The notes: generated by a model not told the origin, from the sequence alone. A stretch of DNA of 64,000 bases from Manganibacter manganicus (GCF_002075885.1 NZ_MDET01000003.1:62001-126000); one strand, 5' to 3'; positions 34,854-43,838 are shown, numbered from the stretch's first letter. A program made the numbers and translations.

Positions 34854-35609
34854 TTATCCTCTACCGACGAATGGCATCTTGGTCGCCATCACGGTCATGA
34901 ACAACACATTCGCGTCCAGCGGCAGGCTTGCCATGTGAAGCACGGCATCGGCGACGCGTTGCACGTCCATCACCGCTTCCGGCGCGATCGTGCCATTCGC
35001 CTGCGGCACGCCGACCGTCATCGGCACGGCCATCTCGGTCAGTGCATTGCCGATGTCGATCTGGCCGCAGGCAATGTCAAACGGCCGGCCATCGAGCGCG
35101 AGCGTCTTGGTGAGGCCGGTAATCGCGTGCTTTGTCGCCGTATAGGGCACGGAGCCGGGCCGCGGTGCGTAAGCCGAAACCGAACCGTTGTTGACGATGC
35201 GCCCGCCCATCGGTTTCTGGTGCCGCATGATGCCAAAAGCTGCGCGCGCGCACAGAAACGAACCGGTCAGGTTGACCCCGACGACATCATTCCACACCTC
35301 GACAGGAATCTCATCGATCGGCGTCGATTTGTAACTCATGCCGGCATTGTTGAAGAGAAGGTCGAGATGGCCGAATTCGCGCGTGGTTTCGGCAAACAGG
35401 TGATCGACTTGGTTCGGCTTGGTAATATCGCATGCCACCGCCAGCGCCCTGCCTTCGGTCTTGCCGGCGGACGAGATGGCATCGTCGAGCAAGCGCTTGC
35501 GCCGGCCACACAATGCCACGTTCCATCCGGTCTTGAGCAGCGTAATGGCTACGCTCTTGCCCACACCGGTGCCTGCGCCGGTCACAATTGCGGTGTTCTG
35601 TGCTGCCAT
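34854..35609 (-). CDS. Short-chain dehydrogenase/reductase
   Basis: A 251-residue classical SDR: cofactor loop TGAGTGVG, NNAG in LLFNNAGMSY, the catalytic Ser in VNNGSVSA and Tyr-x-x-x-Lys in YTATK. The substrate is unknown. Start ATG 35609 with GGAG 8 nt upstream. A terminator-like hairpin for the upstream gene (35685-35711) separates it from trhO, so it is probably transcribed alone. Confidence 0.92.
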   Translation of the reverse strand: MAAQNTAIVTGAGTGVGKSVAITLLKTGWNVALCGRRKRLLDDAISSAGKTEGRALAVACDITKPNQVDHLFAETTREFGHLDLLFNNAGMSYKSTPIDEIPVEVWNDVVGVNLTGSFLCARAAFGIMRHQKPMGGRIVNNGSVSAYAPRPGSVPYTATKHAITGLTKTLALDGRPFDIACGQIDIGNALTEMAVPMTVGVPQANGTIAPEAVMDVQRVADAVLHMASLPLDANVLFMTVMATKMPFVGRG

Positions 35610-35684
35610 GACGATCTCTCCCGAAAAGAAGCCAGCCATCGCAAATGAAGCCGACCATGGCAAGCAGGCATCGCGCTTGCACAC

Positions 35685-35711
35685 AAAAAGGGCGGTCATT
35701 GGCGACCGCCC
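35685..35711 (-). terminator. Rho-independent terminator, minus strand
   Basis: On the minus strand GGGCGGTC (35711-35704) pairs with GACCGCCC (35697-35690) around a 6-nt loop and is followed by TTTTT (35689-35685). It lies about 115 nt beyond the trhO stop and before the SDR start, so it most likely ends the trhO transcript. Confidence 0.75.
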
Positions 35712-35824
35712 CAATCTGGACCAGCCTGGGAGGAGGAAAGCCGATCCGACTATCTAAAATGATGCGCGCACTCGGTTAACAAAAGGTCAACGTGCGCACG
35801 GCCGCTTGGTTCGCGGCCTTTTGC

Positions 35825-36760
35825 TCAATCTGCCTTGGCACCGATATGTGGCCCGCTTCCCCTCACCTGCGCCAATTCGACCTGCTTTTGGCGCTCACGA
35901 TAACGGGCGCGGTCGGCATCGCTACGCGCCTCGAAGCAATGCGGGCATGAAACGCCCTCGATAAAGTGCGGGGAAAGTCGTTCTTGCTTTGTGAGCGGCT
36001 GGCGGCACGCCCTGCATAACTGTGCCTCCCCCTCAGTTAATCCATGCGTGACGGAAACACGCTCATCGAAAACAAAGCATTCGCCTTGCCAAAGACTTTT
36101 TTCAGCCGGCACGTCCTCAAGATATTTCAATATCCCGCCTTTGAGATGAAACACGGCATTAAAGCCGGCGGCCTTGGCATAGGCTGTCGCCTTCTCGCAG
36201 CGTATGCCGCCGGTGCAGAACATCGCCAATTTCTTGTCTTTCAGCGCCGAACGGTTATCCTCAAGCCAAGCTGGAAAATCGCGAAAGCTCGCCGTTTCAG
36301 GATCGACCGCTCCCCGAAAAGTGCCGAGCGAAATCTCATAAGTATTGCGCGTATCGACGACGACCGTCTCAGGATCGGAAATCAGCGCATTCCATTCGGT
36401 CGGCTCGACATAGGTGCCGACACTTCGGGTTGGATCGATGCCTTTCACACCCATGGTGACGATTTCACGCTTCAGCCGCACCTTCATGCGATGGAATGGC
36501 ATCGTGGTCGCACGGCTGAATTTTACTTCCAAGCCACTCAATTCGGGAATTGATTCCAGATATGCAATCAAATCGGCAATCGCCGCGTCGCTACCAGCTA
36601 CGGTGCCGTTTATCCCCTCAGCGGCCAGAAGAAGCGTGCCCTTGATGCCGCGCTCATGGCAAAAGACGGCAAGAGGCGCACGCAACGCCTCAAAATTGTC
36701 TACGCGGGAGAAGCGGTAGAGAGCCGCGACCTGGAAGGATTGTTGTTGTTGGGTATTCAT
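35825..36760 (-). CDS. trhO: tRNA uridine(34) hydroxylase TrhO
   Basis: A 311-residue protein of the TrhO/YceA family, which hydroxylates U34 of some tRNAs (ho5U). The N-terminal acylphosphatase-like part ([20 protein letters not shown]) is followed by a rhodanese domain with the active-site loop [20 protein letters not shown] and a Cys-rich C-terminus ([14 protein letters not shown]). Start ATG 36760, chosen over upstream frame extension. A TTAACCAT motif lies 12 nt before the start. Confidence 0.95.
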   Translation of the reverse strand: MNTQQQQSFQVAALYRFSRVDNFEALRAPLAVFCHERGIKGTLLLAAEGINGTVAGSDAAIADLIAYLESIPELSGLEVKFSRATTMPFHRMKVRLKREIVTMGVKGIDPTRSVGTYVEPTEWNALISDPETVVVDTRNTYEISLGTFRGAVDPETASFRDFPAWLEDNRSALKDKKLAMFCTGGIRCEKATAYAKAAGFNAVFHLKGGILKYLEDVPAEKSLWQGECFVFDERVSVTHGLTEGEAQLCRACRQPLTKQERLSPHFIEGVSCPHCFEARSDADRARYRERQKQVELAQVRGSGPHIGAKAD

Positions 36761-36939
36761 GCGCTTTCCGTAATGGTTAAAGGGCGTGGATACAAGAATT
36801 TGTCGGGTCGCAGCCGGACACAAGTTTTTATAATGTTTTCAGTGGCGTCCATGCGCGGCGCGGAAGGCCCATCCAAAAATTCATCCACGGCCCCAACGTG
36901 ATAGGCGAGACTTCCTGGATACAGGAACGAGGCCCCAAA

Positions 36940-37815
36940 ATGTTCGATGACAACGTTATCCATCAAATCTCCTCGGCAGCGCGCGCCGCCGGATTGGAAC
37001 CGTCCTTGCTGCTCGCCATCGCCGATATCGAAAGCGCCGGCAATGTCTTTGCCCTTGTAAATGGCCGTAAAGAACCGCTTATTCGCTTCGAGGGCCACTA
37101 TTTCGACCGCCGCCTGAACGAGCAGGATCGGGCGCTTGCCCGCGCCAAAGGCCTGGCCTCGCCGGTCGCCGGCGCCATCGCCAACCCGCCTTCCCAACAA
37201 CAACGCTGGCGAATGTTGGAACAGGCGGCGGCGATTGATGCAAAAGCGGCCTATGAATCCACCTCCTGGGGGCTTGGACAGGTGATGGGCGCGCATTGGC
37301 AAATGTTGGGTTTTGTTGGAATCGAATCACTGGTGGCCGAAGCCCGCTCGGGCGCGCAAGGCCAAGCCCGGCTGATGGTGCTCTACATCGAAAAGACCGG
37401 CCTCGCCGACGCCTTGCGCGCGCACGACTGGGAAACCTTCGCGCGCGGCTATAACGGGCCGGGCTTCAGGCGCAACGATTACGACGCCAGGATCGCCGCC
37501 GCCTATCATTACTATGCGGACAGCGCGGCATCCGGCGGCACGCCCGCGCCGCGTGCTCCCCTGTTGCGGCGTGGCTCGAAAGGCGAAGCGGTGGCCGAAC
37601 TCCAGCGGCGCCTTGCGACGTTGGGTTACGGCAGCGGCGCGGATGGCATGTATGGCCCGGCAACGGCCAAGATGGTGATGCGCTTCCAGACCGATCACGG
37701 GTTGGCCGCCGACGGCATTGCCGGGCCGCGAACCATGGACGCGCTGGAAAAGGCGCTTGCGCCGGGCGGCCTGCTCAAGCGGCTCTGGACAAGGCTTCGC
37801 GATTGGCTGAAATGA
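36940..37815 (+). CDS. N-acetylmuramidase with peptidoglycan-binding domain
   Basis: A 291-residue phage-endolysin-like protein. Residues about 10-195 form an N-acetylmuramidase (DUF3380) domain: SLLLAIADIESAGNVFALVN, LIRFEGHYFDRRL with the probable catalytic Glu, and STSWGLGQVMGAHWQMLGFV. Residues about 210-275 are a PG_binding_1 domain (LRRGSKGEAVAELQRRLATL). There is no signal peptide. The last 15 residues, GLLKRLWTRLRDWLK, form a cationic amphipathic helix. No other phage gene is near. Start ATG 36940 with GAGG upstream. Confidence 0.9.
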   Translation: MFDDNVIHQISSAARAAGLEPSLLLAIADIESAGNVFALVNGRKEPLIRFEGHYFDRRLNEQDRALARAKGLASPVAGAIANPPSQQQRWRMLEQAAAIDAKAAYESTSWGLGQVMGAHWQMLGFVGIESLVAEARSGAQGQARLMVLYIEKTGLADALRAHDWETFARGYNGPGFRRNDYDARIAAAYHYYADSAASGGTPAPRAPLLRRGSKGEAVAELQRRLATLGYGSGADGMYGPATAKMVMRFQTDHGLAADGIAGPRTMDALEKALAPGGLLKRLWTRLRDWLK

Positions 37816-37905
37816 TGATCGCGGCCGGCCACCGGCGCGGAATGGACTCGCCCTCCACCCTTTGTTAAATCGTTTGAATTCCGATCCGCCACCGAAAGAC
37901 GAAAA

Positions 37906-38550
37906 ATGCCCAGCAAGACCGAAAAACTCCTTTCGCTGCTCAACGGCCAGCCGGTCATCCCGGTCCTCAAGATCAACGACCCGGCACATGCAGCGCCGCT
38001 GGCATACGCATTGGCGCGCGGCGGCCTGCCGGTCATCGAGATCACCCTGCGCACGCCCGGCGCGCTGGAAGCGATCCGGCGCGTGATCGCGGAGGTTGAA
38101 GAGGCGATCGTCGGCGCCGGCACCATCCTCAACGCCGCACAATTCGAGGAAGCGGCAAGCGCCGGCGCGAAATTCATCGTCAGCCCCGGCCTGACGAAAG
38201 AATTGCTGACCGCCGCGGACGCCAGCCCCGTGCCGCTGCTGCCGGGCGCGATCACGCCGGGCGAGATCATGACCGCGCGCGAGGCCGGGCTCGATTTCCT
38301 GAAATTCTTCCCCGCCGAACAGGCCGGCGGCGCCGCCTTCCTGAAGGCCCTCGCCTCTCCGATTGCCGATGTGAAATTCTGCCCGACCGGCGGCGTGAGT
38401 TCCGGCAACGCCATGGATTACCTCAGCCTGCCCAATGTCGTGTGTGTCGGCGGCTCCTGGGTGGCGCCCGACGCGATGGTCAGGGAAGGCCGCTGGGATG
38501 AGATAGAGGCTCTTGCAAGGCAGGCGAGCGAACTAGTGGAGCGAATTTGA
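37906..38550 (+). CDS. eda: KDPG/KHG aldolase (Entner-Doudoroff)
   Basis: A 214-residue class I aldolase that splits 2-keto-3-deoxy-6-phosphogluconate into pyruvate and glyceraldehyde-3-phosphate. Seen are LPVIEITLRTPGALEAI with the catalytic Glu, VGAGTILN, and the Schiff-base Lys in DFLKFFPAEQAGG, followed by FCPTGGVS. Length is typical (about 210). It is monocistronic by spacing; a large inverted repeat lies 75 nt after the stop. Confidence 0.95.
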   Translation: MPSKTEKLLSLLNGQPVIPVLKINDPAHAAPLAYALARGGLPVIEITLRTPGALEAIRRVIAEVEEAIVGAGTILNAAQFEEAASAGAKFIVSPGLTKELLTAADASPVPLLPGAITPGEIMTAREAGLDFLKFFPAEQAGGAAFLKALASPIADVKFCPTGGVSSGNAMDYLSLPNVVCVGGSWVAPDAMVREGRWDEIEALARQASELVERI

Positions 38551-38625
38551 CATTTGAGTCCCGGTTTGCATCGAGCGTCGTTTCAAATATCAAATTCAAA
38601 GCTCCATTAGAATCATATACTTGCT

Positions 38626-38700
38626 TGGTGGTTTTATGATTCAGACATTTGCCTGAGCGCCTTGCATGAGACGGATGCAAATGCCTGAATCAAACCACCA
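38626..38700. repeat. Long imperfect inverted repeat after eda
   Basis: The left arm (38626-38652) and right arm (38677-38700) are complementary over tggtggttt, gattcag and catttgc, with one mismatch and a 3-nt bulge, around a 24-nt loop. As RNA or cruciform it would form a hairpin of about 23 bp. Each arm contains a GANTC site (CcrM methylase target). No T-run follows on either strand. It may be an interspersed palindromic element or serve as a shared end for eda and the converging membrane gene. Confidence 0.7.
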
Positions 38701-38735
38701 GGCAGGCGCTGGACCGCCCGGCCGGCGGGTGGATT

Positions 38736-39092
38736 TCAGGAATAGGTGATCGCAGCGGCGACCACCCCGGCAAGCGCCAGCAGCACGCCGGACAGGAACC
38801 ATTTGAGCGTGACCCGATAAACCGGCACATTGTCGTCTTCCACCTGCAGCGAGCGCCACAGCGCGACAGACAGGCAGACTGCCGACAGGAAAATGGGCAC
38901 CGTGGCGAGGAATGTCGGCAGCGTCCACTCGCCGGAAGCTTCCAGCCCCCAGAAACGCAGGAAATAAAGCGAAAAGCCCAGCATCACCGTTATGGCGGTA
39001 ATCACGCCCTGACGGTAGCCGTTCGGAAGCGGCCGGTGGTTTTCCGCTGCTTCCGCAAATGGCGCTTCACTTGTTGGCTCGTCACCGTCCAT
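38736..39092 (-). CDS. Small membrane protein, function unknown
   Basis: A 118-residue protein (from ATG 39092) with three membrane helices: GVITAITVMLGFSLYFLRFW, TFLATVPIFLSAVCLSVALW and WFLSGVLLALAGVVAAAITY. The cytoplasmic N-terminus is acidic. An upstream ATG at 39167 would add 25 Arg-rich residues; neither start has a strong ribosome site. I do not recognise the family. It converges on the inverted repeat after eda. Confidence 0.65.
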   Translation of the reverse strand: MDGDEPTSEAPFAEAAENHRPLPNGYRQGVITAITVMLGFSLYFLRFWGLEASGEWTLPTFLATVPIFLSAVCLSVALWRSLQVEDDNVPVYRVTLKWFLSGVLLALAGVVAAAITYS

Positions 39093-39167
39093 GCGACCGC
39101 GCTCTTCAAATGCCCTGGCTATTCGGTCTGCCGAGGCCAATCGTCGAACAAAAAGGCTCCGCTGCAT

Positions 39168-39570
39168 AGCCTAAAGCATTTTTCAGGCAGACGGAATCGT
39201 CTGGCGTCGCACTAATGCGGCTAAGGAAATCAAGCGAGTGCAGCGGGAACCACACTCGTCAGAACGCCCGCTGCTCTTATCCCGATAACCGTCCCCACTT
39301 TCGGGCGGCATGCTTTGGCTGTTGGCCGAAAACGGGTGGAAAGCAGAATGGCGGCTTCCGGATGTGTATGCCGTAAGTCTGCCATTCACCCAGCCAACGA
39401 GCTTCAGGAATTTTGCGCCAATTGCGGACATTTGGGTTAGATGCAGCACGGCTCCGCAACCGATAAAACAAGAGTGTCTCTAACGCACCCTTATAAGCCC
39501 GCAGATTCAATTACTATCGGTACCACAATGTACAATTATAATGCTGAATATACATCAATTACAATATATT
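39168..39570. other. Gene-free stretch at the edge of the AT-rich island
   Basis: About 400 nt with no frame that looks like a real protein. The left 300 nt have normal GC; from about 39510 the sequence becomes strongly AT-rich and runs into the AIPR gene. I see no integrase, transposase, tRNA or clear direct repeats that would mark an insertion site. Confidence 0.4.
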
Positions 39571-41241
39571 TTATTTTGGCGAAATTAATGACTCGATCTT
39601 GGTTCTAGTACCATAGTCTTTGAAAAATCTATTGAAAGAGAAAGTTTCATTCATATTGCTCTTCACACATGATCGAACAGCCTCAATAGCCTCGTCAATC
39701 CGAGAGAGAGCATCATGTGAAAATTCATCTATGCCATCCCGATCGCAGATGCGGCGAACCGCAAAAAGAACGTGATAGGCACCATCAATAATGAACAGGT
39801 CTTCTTGGTCTACCTTCTCGTCCCTTCTCAGGCGGCGCTGCACGTCCTTCTTGAAAGCATCGATCTTTTTCAAAACCGCCAGCGGGATGAGCAGGTTTTC
39901 GGGCAAGAGGTCATCTGAGAAAACTGTCTCAAACAAGTCGCCAAAGACACGACCGCGATCTTTTTTCGCTACCTCTGGCATATCAAGGGCGTAAGCTAAA
40001 TAAGCTTGGCCAGCCGTTTGAGCGTCGACTCGCTTTTCGCGTGGCTGGTCTGCAAACTGGCCCGTTTTCCGTTCATAAAAATAGCCTTTGGCAGCCAATG
40101 CCTCTTCAATTTTGCGCTGTACAAGAGAGTTCGCACGTAGATCACGGCTTTTAATTGGAGTTTGGCTATTCGTTGTCTCCGAAACCTTGTGCCCAACGGA
40201 TTGCTCTTTCGCTTCAATTATTCTTACCAGTAATAAAACATCAGCCACTCGCTCAAGATCGCGCGCAGATGCTTCGAACAGCGCATTCGAAGTTTGACCT
40301 CCATTCACTATTTGCACGTCTTTCAACGAAACTACCGGAGCTCGAGCGCCCTTTGCATATGAGAACGATGAACACGTTATAGTGAGGCCATTGTTTAGAT
40401 ACCAAAACAGGTGCCGATCTTCAGATAGTGCCGTTGAAATTATCTCTTTATTAATATTATTGCGATTGGAAAGATAAACGCGAACATTCTCATCAAATAT
40501 CGGCCTATAAACGGAGTCCTTATCATCTGGGTCAGAAATTAGTTTTACCAGCTCAGCCGTGTCGATTGTGCAAATCAGAGCTCGAACATTTCCGTCAGTT
40601 CTATCGTAGTAGTCTTTATCAATAATACGGATATCTCGATCAATCTTCGGGCGTTTTATCGAAAGAAAAAGATTTATGATTTCATCTAGGCCGTAGTGAT
40701 TTTCGCCCACGCCATTCCACTTTTCAATGGCTTTCCGGAGCCGATTGCGCTCATCTGGCACCATCGGCAGCGTATTCGAACAAAAATGAACTTCAATGGC
40801 AGGATTTTTCTTGGCGAGACTCTGCCAAGCTTCCTTTACTTTCTCGAAAAGTATAGGATTGCAATTATTCTGCGATATATCTTTATCTAGTAAATCATTC
40901 AAAAATGAAAGTATTTTATCAATTTCGTTAGATGGAAAATTAGATTTTGATTTTATAAAGTCTTCAGTAAATTTTAATTGAAATACATGTATCGTGTTTT
41001 TACCATCACGATCATCAATAAATAAAGCGTCAACTCCTCGGTCTTGGCCGCCATCTGTTATCGAGTCGTATGCTTCCTCTTCAGTTATATCTAAAATTGA
41101 CGCAACCATGAGAGGCATGAATGCTTTACTGGCGGTGTCGATGCCGAGCTCTGCGTCGATCCACTCATTAACCTTATGAGTCACCGTGCTAAAATCTATC
41201 AGTGTTGCCATTGCCGTCCCGCTAATTTCTTCATTGCTCAC
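39571..41241 (-). CDS. AIPR-family abortive infection protein with nuclease-like N-terminus
   Basis: A 556-residue protein with an AIPR domain (abortive phage infection; middle third, FWYLNNGLTITCSSFSYAKG and DVQIVNGGQTSNALFEASAR). Residues about 60-95 carry DGGQDRGVDALFIDDRDGKN then HVFQLKF, an acidic/QxK arrangement like Mrr-type PD-(D/E)xK nucleases. The gene is AT-rich, with AT-ending codons unlike its neighbours, so it was probably acquired. The start is unclear: GTG 41241 has AAGGAGGT only 2 nt upstream, while ATG 41211 is 32 nt away. Confidence 0.85.
   Translation of the reverse strand: MSNEEISGTAMATLIDFSTVTHKVNEWIDAELGIDTASKAFMPLMVASILDITEEEAYDSITDGGQDRGVDALFIDDRDGKNTIHVFQLKFTEDFIKSKSNFPSNEIDKILSFLNDLLDKDISQNNCNPILFEKVKEAWQSLAKKNPAIEVHFCSNTLPMVPDERNRLRKAIEKWNGVGENHYGLDEIINLFLSIKRPKIDRDIRIIDKDYYDRTDGNVRALICTIDTAELVKLISDPDDKDSVYRPIFDENVRVYLSNRNNINKEIISTALSEDRHLFWYLNNGLTITCSSFSYAKGARAPVVSLKDVQIVNGGQTSNALFEASARDLERVADVLLLVRIIEAKEQSVGHKVSETTNSQTPIKSRDLRANSLVQRKIEEALAAKGYFYERKTGQFADQPREKRVDAQTAGQAYLAYALDMPEVAKKDRGRVFGDLFETVFSDDLLPENLLIPLAVLKKIDAFKKDVQRRLRRDEKVDQEDLFIIDGAYHVLFAVRRICDRDGIDEFSHDALSRIDEAIEAVRSCVKSNMNETFSFNRFFKDYGTRTKIESLISPK
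41199..41234 (-). CDS. Possible 11-residue leader ORF before AIPR
   Basis: A perfect AGGAGGT (41250-41244 on the minus strand) lies 9 nt before an ATG at 41234 that opens an 11-codon ORF (MKKLAGRQWQH, then TGA). This ORF overlaps the candidate AIPR starts in another frame. The ribosome site is better placed for this short ORF than for AIPR, which suggests a translated leader or coupled start. It may also be chance. Confidence 0.3.
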   Translation of the reverse strand: MKKLAGRQWQH

Positions 41242-41452
41242 CTACCTCCTTGCAGGTTGTGCCGCAAGATGAGGCAAGTCCCTATGCCAAGTAGGTACCA
41301 CGTTTATATGAAGTATGCTCGAACGGCAGCTTTCTTGTCACGGTTGCCACAAACTTGCCCGTCTCCAATCAACGTTCGAAAGCACTGGAACGCCAGCAGC
41401 CGCGAAACTCCCAATCAAGCGACAATTTGCGATCCGAATTCTGTGGTGGATA
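41242..41452. other. Short intergenic region right of the AIPR gene
   Basis: About 210 nt that must carry the AIPR promoter (reading left). GC returns to the genome average from about 41350. No gene, repeat or attachment site is clear. Confidence 0.35.
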
Positions 41453-41800
41453 TCAGGGATTGTACGGGGCGAGGTTGCGCAGAGGCACCCAGCCCTCATC
41501 GCCTGCTGCAGAGCGACACCAGGCCCAACCATGTGTTTCTTCGACAACGATCAGGATTTCGTTCCTGGCGCAGGTCAGTTCTGCGGCCGAATAATCTCGA
41601 TTGGCGTGCCAACGCCCGCCTCTGTTTTCCACGATGGCGTCAGGCACCCACCCAACTTTGCCGTCCAGCCCTTCGGCCCAAAGCCATGTATGGCCATCCC
41701 ATTCGTCGGCTTTCTCCGTCAGAATGACAGGATCACCGGCATTCACGCTGACCGGATCGGCATAGGAGGCGGAATGGCCTTCAATGACAATCACCTGCAT
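41453..41800 (-). CDS. Tandem SH3-domain protein
   Basis: A 115-residue cytosolic protein of two SH3-like beta barrels: PVSVNAGDPVILTEKADEWD then LDGKVGWVPDAIVE, and AELTCARNEILIVVEETHGW then DEGWVPLRNLAP. The repeated GWVP is the hallmark. No enzyme domain is attached; a ligand or partner is unknown. Start ATG 41800 with AAGG 7 nt upstream, preferred to an upstream ATG at 41839. Confidence 0.82.
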   Translation of the reverse strand: MQVIVIEGHSASYADPVSVNAGDPVILTEKADEWDGHTWLWAEGLDGKVGWVPDAIVENRGGRWHANRDYSAAELTCARNEILIVVEETHGWAWCRSAAGDEGWVPLRNLAPYNP

Positions 41801-41908
41801 GATCGCCTTTCCCGTCGCAAATTGCCAAACCGGCAACAACAGGCACCGCTTTCCGCGGCAAAACCGTAGCCAGGAACCAGCTATCTTTTTGCCGGGGAAC
41901 GCACTCGC

Positions 41909-43801
41909 CTACTTGAAATGCGCCACCGAGAGGAATTTCACCGCTGAGCCGGTGAAGCGGCTGGAGTTGGCCACCTCGGCGTTCGGCTCGAAGCCGACCG
42001 TATAGACCTCTCTCGGCGGCGTGCGCACGAGGTTATACGCGAAACGCGGCGCCGTGGTGGAACCCTTGATCGTCGCCACATAGTCGGTGCTGTGCAAGGC
42101 CCAGCGCGCAACCTGCGGCGCCGCCGCCACGACGACCGCCCTGGCTTCCGGCCTGGCATCCGCCGCGCTTGCCCGCGCTTCCTTCGGCGTCGTCTTTGCC
42201 GACCCGGCAATGGCGGCCGAGTGACTGTCTGCGGAAGGCCGTTCGATGGATGCGAGTTTCGGCGACGCGGCGTCGATCCCCGACGGATCGCTGAAGACGG
42301 AGCGTTTGGCCGAAAGCGACGCGACGCCGGCTTGTTCCGCCGAGGCCTTTTCCAGAAGAGCCTTCACCTCGTCGGTGCCCGCTCTGTCGGATGCCCGGTT
42401 ATCGGGCCGCGCGGATGGCAATGCGGAAAAAACGCCGCCGGTGAGCGAAGCCTGCTTCGGCGCTTCGGCCAGCGCCATCAAGACCGGCTTTTCAGATTGG
42501 GAGGCGACGGCCTGCGCCTCGTCGGGCCGCCAGCTTGGCAGCGGAGCCGGGCGCGCCTCGCTCGTTTCGGCATTTTCGAGCGCCTGTAGCGTGCTGGCGT
42601 CGGTCATGCCAAACGGAATGTCCTGTGGGGCGACCGGCGCGGCAGATGCAACCTGCACGGAAGCGGTCTTGATCGTTTCAGGCGCATTGGCATCGGCCAT
42701 GCCGAAGGGGATATTTTCGGGTGTTTCGACACCGGTCTCGGCTTTCGGCCGCGGTGCGAAGCCCGGCAGCGGAATGTCGCCCGCCGGCAGCGCGGCGATG
42801 ATGGTTTCGGGCGTGTCCTGTTCCGGCTGCGGAATCTCGACGCGGTTGGCATCCTGCGGCGCGACGATTGCGATGCGCGTCTCGCTCTTGGCCGGTTCCG
42901 GTTTGCTCGCCTTGGCTTTCGCCTTCGGCGCGGGTGCGGAAGCGACATCGGCATTGTCGTCCGCCTCGTCTTCGCCGCCGCCGAACAGGGCGGCCAACAG
43001 GCCATGCGACTTGCTGCTCGACCCGCCGGCGCTGGCCAGCGCAATCGCCGGCTCGCCATTGGCCTTGCGCGATTTATAGGCGGCGAGCGCCTGCTGATAG
43101 CCGGGCAACGGCTTGCCGTCGGACGGCACATGCAGCGTCTTGCCATTGGGGAACACGCGCACCAGTTCCTTGCGGCTGATGCCCGGCCAGTGGCGCACAT
43201 TGCCGACGTCCATGTGAACGAAGGGCGAGCCGGAGGTCGGGTAATAACCGACGCCGCCGCCCTGCATTTTCAGGCCGATATCGCGCAGTTTCTTGAGCGG
43301 CACGCCGGGGATGTAGAAATCCATCGCCTTGCCGAGCACATGCTGGCTTTTCTTGGCCACGCCTCTGGAGCGGCTGCGCAGCATGGAATTGGTCTCGGGC
43401 GCGCGATAGCCGCAAATGATATTGATGTAGCCGGTGGCGCCGCTGGCCTTGTAGGCTTCCCACACCAGGTCCAGCAGCCGCGGGTCCGTCCTGACGGATT
43501 CGTTGCGGCGCCAGTCGCGCAGGATATGGTCGATCTTCTTCAGCCCGGCCTTGTCGTAGCGGCCGTTGCGCTTGTAGACGATCTCCGCCTTTTCGTGCGT
43601 GTGCAGATGATAGAGCTTCAGCGAGCGGACTTCGGCCTTGGCGACGGCCATGCTGGCGGCGAGAAACCCTATCGCGGCCAGGGCCGCCATCGGCCATCTG
43701 GGCCAGAGGTTCCGTTTAGAGGTCCGCCCGTTCTTGTGTCGTTCGATTCTGTTCAAATCAAATGGCCCTGCAGGCTGCCGTTTGTCCCCGGATTTGCCCA
43801 A
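41909..43801 (-). CDS. DUF882 peptidase-like envelope protein with long C-terminal tail
   Basis: Up to 630 residues. After a basic N-terminus comes a signal anchor (about 38-56, MAALAAIGFLAASMAVAKAE) and a DUF882/M15-like domain (about 57-215): YINIICGYRAPETNSMLRSR, KKSQHVLGKAMDFYIPG and YYPTSGSPFVHMDVGNVRHW supply the Zn-type His/Asp set. Relatives act on peptidoglycan cross-links. The remaining 400 residues are Ala/Pro-rich and disordered, with IPFGMADAN / IPFGMTDAS as an internal repeat. The frame opens with TTG 43801; TTG 43756, after AGGG, is an alternative. Confidence 0.87.
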   Translation of the reverse strand: MGKSGDKRQPAGPFDLNRIERHKNGRTSKRNLWPRWPMAALAAIGFLAASMAVAKAEVRSLKLYHLHTHEKAEIVYKRNGRYDKAGLKKIDHILRDWRRNESVRTDPRLLDLVWEAYKASGATGYINIICGYRAPETNSMLRSRSRGVAKKSQHVLGKAMDFYIPGVPLKKLRDIGLKMQGGGVGYYPTSGSPFVHMDVGNVRHWPGISRKELVRVFPNGKTLHVPSDGKPLPGYQQALAAYKSRKANGEPAIALASAGGSSSKSHGLLAALFGGGEDEADDNADVASAPAPKAKAKASKPEPAKSETRIAIVAPQDANRVEIPQPEQDTPETIIAALPAGDIPLPGFAPRPKAETGVETPENIPFGMADANAPETIKTASVQVASAAPVAPQDIPFGMTDASTLQALENAETSEARPAPLPSWRPDEAQAVASQSEKPVLMALAEAPKQASLTGGVFSALPSARPDNRASDRAGTDEVKALLEKASAEQAGVASLSAKRSVFSDPSGIDAASPKLASIERPSADSHSAAIAGSAKTTPKEARASAADARPEARAVVVAAAPQVARWALHSTDYVATIKGSTTAPRFAYNLVRTPPREVYTVGFEPNAEVANSSRFTGSAVKFLSVAHFK

Positions 43802-43838
43802 ACGGATGTGATCAATCTACATCCGACTATCGATCCTA

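Noticed and set aside
35800..35822. Hairpin ggccgc/gcggcc followed by tttt, as a trhO terminator
   Set aside because: The T-run lies on the + strand side, while trhO is on the minus strand; no + strand gene ends here. The hairpin at 35685-35711 has the right orientation.
39183..39510. Two overlapping minus-strand frames of about 77-88 codons as genes or a pseudogene
   Set aside because: Their amino-acid make-up looks random, no family is recognisable and no ribosome site precedes them.
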